From Betaproteobacteria bacterium TMED41 (lineage in GTDB: Bacteria > Pseudomonadota > Gammaproteobacteria > Burkholderiales > Burkholderiaceae_A), in contig NHCU01000044.1 in assembly GCA_002167365.1 (NCBI GenBank), positions 53,333 through 66,054 of the forward strand: 12,722 nt of DNA, written 5' to 3'. The notes beneath the pieces are model-generated. The model was not told where the DNA came from and did no database searches. It worked only from the letters and a program-made list of their open reading frames with translations. Every line of letters begins with the position of its first letter. Within the stretch, counting starts at the first letter, position 1. A program made the translations under genes and the position numbers. Positions 7,836 to 12,722 of the stretch are shown piece after piece.

Positions 7836-8633
7836 TTAAATATCCCCTTTAATTTTATTTTTTTGTAGCATGGTTCTTATTTTAATTAAGTCCTGTTCCG
7901 TATCAACACCGATAGCAGGCTCTTGCGTTTCAATCATAACCTTGATATTTTTTTTGTACCACAGCCATCGTAATTGTTCTAATTTTTCATGAAGTTCCAA
8001 TTGGCAAGGACCCCACGAAACAAAATTTTTTAAATCACTAACTTGAAAACTGTATATGCCTAGATGACGTAAATATGTATTTTGAATTTCAGCCGAGGAT
8101 TTACCTATTAATGAACCTATACTTTTTCTATAGTCTTCCCTTTGATGGGGGATAACAGATCTTGAAAAATACATAGCTTCATTTTGATGATTGATAACTA
8201 CTTTTACGCAATTTGTATTATCAACATGACTGATGTCAGTGATTGGAGTCGCAACTGTTGCAACACATACATTTGGATGAGCATATTTTAATTTTGCCAC
8301 TTTTTTAATAATATTAGATGGCATCAATGGTTCATCTCCCTGGAGGTTTACAATGATTAAATCATCTGGTGCTTCTAGGAGTCCGGCAGCCTCAGCAATT
8401 CGATCGGATCCACTTTGGTGTTTTATGTCAGTAATAACTGAAGAAGCCCCAAAATTTTCAGCAACATTTTTTACTCTTTTATCGTCGGTCGCAACCACCA
8501 CTTTCTCGGCGCCACTTTTTTTTGCAGTTTCTACAACATGTCCAATCATTGGTTTCCCTGCTATTTTCAGTAGAGGCTTATCTGGCAATCTCGTTGAACC
8601 AGCTCTTGCAGGAATTAAGACCCAAAATTTCAT
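7836..8633 (-). CDS. kdsB: 3-deoxy-manno-octulosonate cytidylyltransferase (CMP-Kdo synthetase)
   Basis: KdsB activates Kdo with CTP to CMP-Kdo, the donor for adding Kdo to lipid A. The product is 265 residues; the family is usually about 245-260. The nucleotide-binding signature IPARAGSTRLPDKPL is at 7-21, the Mg site NLQGDEP at 96-102, YFSRSVIPHQR at 155-165, RHLGIYSF at 189-196, LEQLRWL at 218-224 and GVDTEQDL at 242-249. The start ATG at 8633 is nine bases after the stop of the Trm112-like gene, and the Shine-Dalgarno (AGG and AGGA) overlaps that stop. It lies in a four-gene run lpxK, Trm112-like, kdsB, adk, so lipid A and Kdo functions are made together. Confidence 0.96.
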   Translation of the reverse strand: MKFWVLIPARAGSTRLPDKPLLKIAGKPMIGHVVETAKKSGAEKVVVATDDKRVKNVAENFGASSVITDIKHQSGSDRIAEAAGLLEAPDDLIIVNLQGDEPLMPSNIIKKVAKLKYAHPNVCVATVATPITDISHVDNTNCVKVVINHQNEAMYFSRSVIPHQREDYRKSIGSLIGKSSAEIQNTYLRHLGIYSFQVSDLKNFVSWGPCQLELHEKLEQLRWLWYKKNIKVMIETQEPAIGVDTEQDLIKIRTMLQKNKIKGDI

Positions 8634-8642
8634 CGATTTTTC

Positions 8643-8849
8643 CTAACCTTCATTTTTTTTACTGGAACCATCAAATTCACTTATTTTTTCGACTGGTATT
8701 GCCGCATCAATGGTAAGTTTGGGGATTCCGTCTGATATTGGGTAGGCGAAGTCTCCGTCGATGTTAATTAAGACATTACCGCTGGGATGTAATTTTAGTG
8801 GTTTGAGAGTTTTAGGGCATATTAGAATACCAATTAATTTTTTATCCAT
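8643..8849 (-). CDS. Trm112/UPF0434-family small protein (YcaR-like)
   Basis: This 68-residue product matches the UPF0434/Trm112 family: MDKKLIGILICPKT at the start and the signature FAYPISDGIPKL at about 34-45. In bacteria the gene very commonly sits between lpxK and kdsB, as here, but its function is uncertain; eukaryotic Trm112 activates methyltransferases. Only one cysteine is present (CPKT rather than CPxC), so the zinc-ribbon pair is incomplete. From memory, CPxT versions also occur in other proteobacteria, so this may be a known subtype. The tail after residue 50 is short and charged. It starts seven bases after the lpxK stop and ends nine bases before kdsB, clearly within one transcription unit. 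Confidence 0.88.
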   Translation of the reverse strand: MDKKLIGILICPKTLKPLKLHPSGNVLINIDGDFAYPISDGIPKLTIDAAIPVEKISEFDGSSKKNEG

Positions 8850-8856
8850 TTTTTAA

Positions 8857-10074
8857 TTAAATCCAATCTCGAATATTATTAATGAAGTTAGACTCTAATG
8901 AAAGATTGAGTTTTAAAATCCATAATTGATTATATTTCTTCATTTGCTTGTCACCTGAGTATATGATTCGAACTCCATCTTTTTCTGTCATTAAAACAAT
9001 TCTTTCTGAAATATATATTTGTTCTGAGAGATTTTGAGCAAAATTTGAATCGTGATTGGGTAGCCAGAGGGGTTCAAAATCAATTTTAAGTTTTTCTAAG
9101 ATTTTAAAAAATCTACTGGGAACTGCAATCCCAGCTACAGCTAATGGTTTAATTTTAGTTTTTTTGTAATTTTGATGTAATTCTCTTCGAAAAGCTTGGG
9201 TTTTAATTTCCTTGTTATTGGTATTTTTCCATGTTATCGAAGCAGTCCTGAGGTGTCCTGTAGGGGTTTTTTTGTCAAGTTTAAATTTTTCAAAAACTGT
9301 ATTTTTGTCTAGTTCATCGCTTATCAAGTTTAAAATGAGAGCATCAATTTTGTAGACAAGGGGAAGTTTTTCTCTGAGCGGACCGTATGGCAACAAACTT
9401 TCGTTTCCGGCCAATCTACTGTCAACTACCAAAATTTTTTTATGGGCCATTATTTTTTTTTGTTGCAAACCATCGTCTAATAAAATTAAATCGATTTTGG
9501 GAAATGCTGAATTAATTTTCTGTAACGAATCTGCCCTGTTTCCAACACAAACTGGCACACCAGTTTCCGCAACTAAACAGGGTTCATCCCCAAATTTTTC
9601 ATAGGCGTAACTTGGAGAAATAAGTTCAACAAATTGGGATTTTTTGTTTTTTTTATCGATTTCGCCTTTGTATCCTCTTGAAATAACAGCTGAAGTTATA
9701 CCCATAGTTTTGAGTTGTTTTATTAAGCATATGGTCGAAGGAGTTTTTCCAGCTCCACCTACTATCAAATTACCAATTGCTATTATTGTTGGCGATGATT
9801 TTTTTTTGGTATAAAAAAAGGTGTTGGATAGAGATGAATTTTTTTGTGTAAAAAAAAATATTTCTGTGATGATTGATAAAAACTTTAGCACTGGTTTTGT
9901 TATAAACCAAATGATTACTGAAGTGATGTTTACAAAAATATCTGTTAAGTTTTGTATTTTGTTGCCCCTTGTTATGGGTCTACTTCTTAACCCTAGAACA
10001 GTAACATCCGGGTACCAGTGAGATAGAAGCATTTCAGTAAATTTTCTTTTGATTTTATTAATAATATTGGGCAT
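8857..10074 (-). CDS. lpxK: Tetraacyldisaccharide 4'-kinase, with long atypical N-terminus
   Basis: LpxK phosphorylates the 4' position of the tetraacyldisaccharide to form lipid IVA at the inner-membrane face. Family landmarks are the P-loop in IGNLIVGGAGKTP (100-112), SRGYKG (132-137), GDEPCLVA (162-169), the Walker-B-like LDDGLQ (199-204), LLPYGPLRE (227-235), AGIAVPSRFF, and MTEKD near the C-terminus. At 405 residues it is longer than the usual 320-350. The P-loop begins about 45 residues later than in E. coli LpxK, and two hydrophobic stretches (about 47-58 and 62-75) precede it. The conserved His after DDGLQ is Gln here, and the usual DH of the late catalytic motif reads NH. The coding DNA holds T9 (9799-9807) and A9 (9850-9858) tracts. 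The ATG at 10074 lacks a Shine-Dalgarno; Met15 (10032) is an alternative start. It heads the lpxK-Trm112-kdsB-adk run. Confidence 0.9.
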   Translation of the reverse strand: MPNIINKIKRKFTEMLLSHWYPDVTVLGLRSRPITRGNKIQNLTDIFVNITSVIIWFITKPVLKFLSIITEIFFFTQKNSSLSNTFFYTKKKSSPTIIAIGNLIVGGAGKTPSTICLIKQLKTMGITSAVISRGYKGEIDKKNKKSQFVELISPSYAYEKFGDEPCLVAETGVPVCVGNRADSLQKINSAFPKIDLILLDDGLQQKKIMAHKKILVVDSRLAGNESLLPYGPLREKLPLVYKIDALILNLISDELDKNTVFEKFKLDKKTPTGHLRTASITWKNTNNKEIKTQAFRRELHQNYKKTKIKPLAVAGIAVPSRFFKILEKLKIDFEPLWLPNHDSNFAQNLSEQIYISERIVLMTEKDGVRIIYSGDKQMKKYNQLWILKLNLSLESNFINNIRDWI

Positions 10075-10089
10075 ATTATAAGGGCATAT

Positions 10090-10098
10090 TGTGGATAA
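10090..10098 (-). promoter_or_regulatory. DnaA-box-like site, perfect TTATCCACA
   Basis: The plus strand reads TGTGGATAA, the exact complement of the consensus high-affinity DnaA box. It lies 16 bases upstream of the lpxK ATG on its promoter side. A degraded second site (GTTTCCACA on the minus strand, 10102-10110) follows at 12-base spacing. Binding is not shown by sequence alone; a chance TTATCCACA also occurs inside dxs. Confidence 0.45.
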
Positions 10099-10314
10099 CT
10101 TTGTGGAAACAGCCAGTTATATATTTTAGATATTTGTCAAATAGTTTTTTGTACTGAATGATTATTATCTTTTTGGTAATATTAACAAATAAATCTAAAG
10201 TCAATACTATAAAAAAAATTAATAAAATCATAGGTTTATTTTGTTTTTAAAGAAAAAAATAAATTTACTTTGTTTTTTTACGTATGGCTTTGATTTTCCA
10301 TGGAAATTTTTTTT

Positions 10315-10330
10315 GGCATTTTTCAATGCC
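10315..10330 (+). repeat. Short hairpin GGCATT-TTTC-AATGCC
   Basis: A perfect six-base stem with a four-base loop lies 42 bases before the xseA start. It is preceded, not followed, by a T tract on the plus strand, and the minus strand is followed by A, so it is not a standard intrinsic terminator in either direction. It could be a leader structure of the xseA mRNA or a protein-binding element. Confidence 0.35.
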
Positions 10331-10338
10331 CTTGATTT

Positions 10339-10347
10339 TGTGGAAAA
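10339..10347 (-). promoter_or_regulatory. DnaA-box-like site TTTTCCACA
   Basis: The plus strand reads TGTGGAAAA, so the minus strand matches the relaxed consensus TTWTNCACA. It lies 25 bases before the xseA ATG, in the same orientation as the site at 10090-10098. A further relaxed match (TGTGTAAAA) is inside lpxK at 9845-9853. The match may be fortuitous in such AT-rich DNA. Confidence 0.3.
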
Positions 10348-10371
10348 TTTTTTTTTAGGATATTCCTAATA

Positions 10372-11583
10372 ATGACTAAAATCAGCGCTTCTGAAATAAT
10401 TTCTGTTTCAAGACTTAATTTTCTTATAAACCATTCTTTGTCAATTAATTACCCTGTGATTAAAGTTGAAGGGGAAATTTCGCAATTGATCATATCCAAA
10501 ATGGGACATACATACTTTACCCTAAAGGATGCAGAATCGTGTGTAAAGTGTGTTTTGTTTAGATCTGATTCAAAAAGATTGTCCTTTCCCCCAACTAATG
10601 GAGACCAAATTGTAGTGATAGCCTCGCCAACAGTTTACTCTACCAGAGGAGATTTTCAATTGAAAGTTTCTGAAATTATTAAAGCTGGAAAGGGTGAGCT
10701 TTTTGAAAAATATTTACGTTTGAAACAAAAATTAACAACAGAGGGGTTGTTTGATTCAGTTCACAAGTTGGAAATACCTAACTTTTTCAACTGTGTAGGC
10801 ATAGTTACTTCTTTGGAAAGCGCTGCACTAAGAGATGCATTAGTCACATTTCACAATAAATTAGCAAGGGTTAAATTAAAAATATTTCCTTCTACTGTTC
10901 AAGGTGAAAATGCTTCCTCAGAGTTAATTGCTGCACTAAATATTGCATCACAAGATTCGGAAATCCAAATTATTTTGCTGCTAAGAGGAGGGGGTTCATT
11001 GGAGGACCTTTGGACTTTCAATGAGGAAAATTTAGTTAGAGCATTAACAAAAATTAAAAAACCAATTGTTGCCGGTATTGGTCATGAATCTGATACTACG
11101 CTGTGTGATTTGGTTGCCGACTGGAGGGCAGCAACACCAACTGCTGCTGTAGAGAGGCTTGTTTTAGAAGAGAAGAAATTAATAGATAAATTTGAAAAAA
11201 ATAAAATTAATTTGATCAGACTGATTAAATCTTTTTTAGAGGAACGAGAGCAAAAATTGGACTATATTTCTCTGAGGTTGAAAAGCCCAAGAGACAAGCT
11301 TGCTTTAAATGAAAATAAATTTTTAAATACTCAGCGAAGATTAGTGAATGTAAAAAAAAACATGGTTAAGGAATTATATTTAAGCTTTAAGCACCTTAAA
11401 AATAAGATAGATATCTTAGATCCTTCAGGAATTCTCAAACGTGGATATTGTATTTTATATGAGAACAATTCTGTTAAAGTAATTTCTACAATAAATCAAA
11501 TTAAAAAAGGAAAAACTTTAGACGTTCAATTGTTTGATGGAAATGCTAAAGTTAATGTCAATAATGTTGAGAAGAAATTGTAG
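10372..11583 (+). CDS. xseA: Exodeoxyribonuclease VII large subunit
   Basis: XseA is the catalytic subunit of exonuclease VII, which with several copies of XseB degrades single-stranded DNA in repair and recombination in the cytoplasm. The 403-residue product is shorter than E. coli XseA (about 456) but within the family. An N-terminal OB-fold (about 8-105) includes VEGEIS and GHTYFTLKD. The catalytic domain shows VTSLESAALRD (145-155), RGGGSLEDLWTFNEE (205-219), GIGHESDTTLCDLVAD (235-250) and RAATPTAAVE (252-261). A lysine-rich coiled-coil region follows, and a C-terminal strand region with RGYCILY resembles the usual segment that binds XseB. The ATG at 10372 follows AGGA (10357-10360) with an 11-base spacer. 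The gene diverges from lpxK; xseB is not in the window. Confidence 0.95.
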   Translation: MTKISASEIISVSRLNFLINHSLSINYPVIKVEGEISQLIISKMGHTYFTLKDAESCVKCVLFRSDSKRLSFPPTNGDQIVVIASPTVYSTRGDFQLKVSEIIKAGKGELFEKYLRLKQKLTTEGLFDSVHKLEIPNFFNCVGIVTSLESAALRDALVTFHNKLARVKLKIFPSTVQGENASSELIAALNIASQDSEIQIILLLRGGGSLEDLWTFNEENLVRALTKIKKPIVAGIGHESDTTLCDLVADWRAATPTAAVERLVLEEKKLIDKFEKNKINLIRLIKSFLEEREQKLDYISLRLKSPRDKLALNENKFLNTQRRLVNVKKNMVKELYLSFKHLKNKIDILDPSGILKRGYCILYENNSVKVISTINQIKKGKTLDVQLFDGNAKVNVNNVEKKL

Positions 11584-11666
11584 TTTTAAATAAATTTACT
11601 TTACATTTGTATATCGTTTTAAATTAAATGTTATAAATGCACTATTAAGTTTTTTTTGAAACAAAT

Positions 11667-11672
11667 GGGGAG
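11667..11672 (+). promoter_or_regulatory. Ribosome-binding site deciding the start of the PuuD-like gene
   Basis: GGGGAG lies seven bases before the ATG at 11680 and is one of the best Shine-Dalgarno matches in the window. It favours that ATG over the TTG at 11656 and the ATG at 11665; using the latter would place this element inside the coding sequence. Confidence 0.6.
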
Positions 11673-11679
11673 TTTTACA

Positions 11680-12264
11680 ATGGGAGTTATATTAAGTTCA
11701 CTGAATAGGACTTTAGGCGCTGGTTTAGTATTGCTTTTTTTAATTGTGGTATCGTTTGGAGGCTTTGAGGTTTCTGAACCCGCCTGGGTGGCTTTTGCTT
11801 TCAGGTGGCTACATGTAATGGCAGGTGTTATGTGGATTGGGCTTCTTTGGTATTTCAATTTCGTTCAGATACCCTCCATGCCTAAAATTCCAGATGAGCA
11901 CAAACCTGCCATCTCCAAAGTTATAGCTCCAGCAGCTCTTTTTTGGTTTCGATATTCGGCTCTTGCTACTGTCGTGACCGGTTTAATAGTGGCCTGGTTA
12001 AATGGGTATGGTCATCAAGCTCTCATTTTTTCAGATGGGTTTATTGGTATAGGAATTGGAATGTGGCTTGCCATCATAATGGCAATTAATGTATGGTTCA
12101 TCATCTGGCCTAATCAAAAAAGAGCACTTGGTATGGTCGAGGCTGATCAGTCACAAAAAAAGAAATCTGCAAAAAATGCAATGTTGACATCTCGTATTAA
12201 TACACTTTTATCCATACCAATGTTATATCTTATGGTTGCGCAACAGAATTATCCTTTAGGGTGA
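11680..12264 (+). CDS. Stand-alone membrane protein of the urate hydroxylase PuuD membrane-domain family
   Basis: I recognise this as the urate_ox_N/DUF989-type membrane domain, the N-terminal part of the PuuD urate hydroxylase. In characterised PuuD this membrane part is followed by a C-terminal cytochrome c domain. Here the 194-residue product ends after the membrane part and has no CxxCH heme motif. Predicted membrane segments lie at about 10-28, 40-62, 86-107, 121-144 and 172-188. Conserved-looking stretches are RWLHVMAGVMWIGLLWYFNF (42-61), PSMPKIP (65-71), APAALFWFR (83-91), NVWFIIWPNQK (137-147) and SRINTLLSIPMLYLM (171-185). His45 is a plausible heme ligand (inference). I use the ATG at 11680 because of the strong GGGGAG upstream. 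The gene follows xseA by 96 bases and its stop is three bases from the convergent DUF192 gene. No purine-catabolism genes are nearby, so urate oxidation should not be assumed. Confidence 0.8.
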   Translation: MGVILSSLNRTLGAGLVLLFLIVVSFGGFEVSEPAWVAFAFRWLHVMAGVMWIGLLWYFNFVQIPSMPKIPDEHKPAISKVIAPAALFWFRYSALATVVTGLIVAWLNGYGHQALIFSDGFIGIGIGMWLAIIMAINVWFIIWPNQKRALGMVEADQSQKKKSAKNAMLTSRINTLLSIPMLYLMVAQQNYPLG

Positions 12265-12267
12265 AAT

Positions 12268-12722
12268 TTATCTTCCATCTTTTATACCGGACACCTTATG
12301 ACCAGGCTTAATTTTTTTTTTATTAAACCAACCTGATCTCATTTCTAACGCGTATTTAGAGGGATATGATGAACAATGCGGGGTTTCATCAAGTGGTTTC
12401 ATCTGATGAATTTCAATTATTTTGTGATTATTGTTAATAAAAGCTACTGATAGAGGTATCATAGTGTCCTTCATCCACATACAGTGTATTTTAGAACTTT
12501 CATATTTAAAAAGCATTCCTTGATTTGAATTAATTTTTTTTCTAAACATAAGACCTGTAGCTCTGGATTGATCATTATCGGCAATTTCTGCATTTATTTT
12601 ATGATTCTTGATTGATAATGGAATAATGTTATTTTTGCTATAAATATACCTATCTTTTGAAAAAGATATGGTGCATGGAAAAAGTGTTGGTATTAAAATT
12701 AAAATTAAATAAATTTTTATGT
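12268..12722 (-). CDS. DUF192 family protein with signal peptide, 5' end beyond window edge
   Basis: The reading frame stays open from the TAA at 12268-12270 to the right edge, giving 150 visible residues. Restricting it to the ATG at 12549 would remove conserved sequence, since the codons just upstream read RATGL and join directly to MFRKK to form the DUF192 signature. Further family landmarks are GMLF, CMWMKDTMIPLSVAFI (close to the WMKNT-ipLD motif), and ALEMRSGW followed by IKPGHKV near the end. The visible N-terminus is a hydrophobic run (IYLILILIPTLFPC) after lysine, so it is probably a Sec signal peptide. The LFPC is a poor lipobox, and a periplasmic location is more likely. The function of DUF192 is unknown. 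The true start lies within a few codons of the edge or slightly beyond. Confidence 0.9.
   Translation of the reverse strand, partial: IKIYLILILIPTLFPCTISFSKDRYIYSKNNIIPLSIKNHKINAEIADNDQSRATGLMFRKKINSNQGMLFKYESSKIHCMWMKDTMIPLSVAFINNNHKIIEIHQMKPLDETPHCSSYPSKYALEMRSGWFNKKKIKPGHKVSGIKDGR

Larger units (their letters stand above)
10075..10371. other. 297-base non-coding divergent spacer between lpxK and xseA
   Basis: This is the largest gene-free stretch in the window and is extremely AT-rich. I found no convincing reading frame in it. It holds DnaA-box-like 9-mers on the minus strand at 10090-10098, 10102-10110 and 10339-10347. It also has a 12-base palindrome TTTCCATGGAAA (10295-10306) and a hairpin GGCATT-TTTC-AATGCC (10315-10330). 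An 8-base inverted repeat AAGGGCAT/ATGCCCTT brackets most of it (10080-10087 and 10326-10333). Weak promoter candidates face both ways: TTAACA-17-TACTAT on the plus strand (10182-10210) and TTGACT-17-TATTAC on the minus strand (10204-10176). Promoters for both flanking genes are expected here. Confidence 0.7.

Noticed and set aside
8353..8646. 97-codon open frame on the plus strand inside kdsB
   Set aside because: Antisense to the kdsB nucleotide-binding region; no family resemblance and no ribosome-binding site.
10135..10140. Perfect TTGACA -35 on the minus strand upstream of lpxK
   Set aside because: The nearest TATAAC-like -10 lies only about 13 bases away, too close for a standard promoter.
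11631..11858. 75-codon open frame on the minus strand over the PuuD-like gene
   Set aside because: Antisense to a clear membrane-protein gene, with no recognisable features.
1..12722. Mobile elements, CRISPR arrays, toxin-antitoxin or defence genes, tRNA or rRNA genes
   Set aside because: I looked on both strands and found no transposase, repeat-spacer pattern, integrase, cloverleaf-like sequence or defence domain; the window is conserved core genes.

Overview
This window is an ordinary, densely packed stretch of core-metabolism genes from an AT-rich bacterium, by eye about one third G+C. It is most likely a betaproteobacterium with a small streamlined genome. The evidence is the gene set and neighbourhoods: ispA-dxs; DUF3579 divergent from argD-argF-argG; and lpxK-Trm112-like-kdsB-adk near xseA. 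The kdsB and lpxK genes imply a Gram-negative outer membrane with Kdo-lipid A. Short spacers, overlapping stop codons and the absence of mobile elements, tRNAs, rRNAs or CRISPR arrays suggest genome reduction. The exact lineage (for example a marine Methylophilales-like group) is inference from memory.

Layout, left to right. (1) 1-2831, plus strand: the 3' part of ispA (farnesyl diphosphate synthase) and complete dxs, giving isoprenoid supply. (2) 2828-6670, minus strand, transcribed right to left: argD, argF, argG, then yajQ, a likely arginine-biosynthesis operon. The argF and argG reading frames overlap as ATGA. The dxs and yajQ genes converge and share a TTAA in which each strand reads TAA. 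(3) 6767-7141, plus: a DUF3579 protein divergent from argD. (4) 7185-10074, minus, transcribed right to left: lpxK, a Trm112/UPF0434-like small protein, kdsB and adk, spaced by 0-9 bases. (5) 10075-10371: the only sizeable non-coding region (297 bases), very AT-rich, with DnaA-box-like sites, a palindrome and a small hairpin. (6) 10372-12264, plus: xseA (exonuclease VII large subunit), then a membrane protein related to the membrane domain of urate hydroxylase PuuD. (7) 12268-12722, minus: a DUF192 protein with a signal peptide whose start lies beyond the right edge.

Functionally the window covers isoprenoid precursors (ispA, dxs), three late arginine-biosynthesis steps (argD, argF, argG), lipid A/Kdo synthesis (lpxK, kdsB), adenylate homeostasis (adk), DNA repair (xseA), and poorly characterised conserved proteins (YajQ, DUF3579, Trm112-like, PuuD-like, DUF192).

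I did not find an obviously new multi-gene system. The items most worth a second look are the xseA-lpxK intergenic region, the atypical LpxK with its long N-terminus and homopolymer tracts, a G8 tract inside dxs, and the stand-alone PuuD-like membrane protein.
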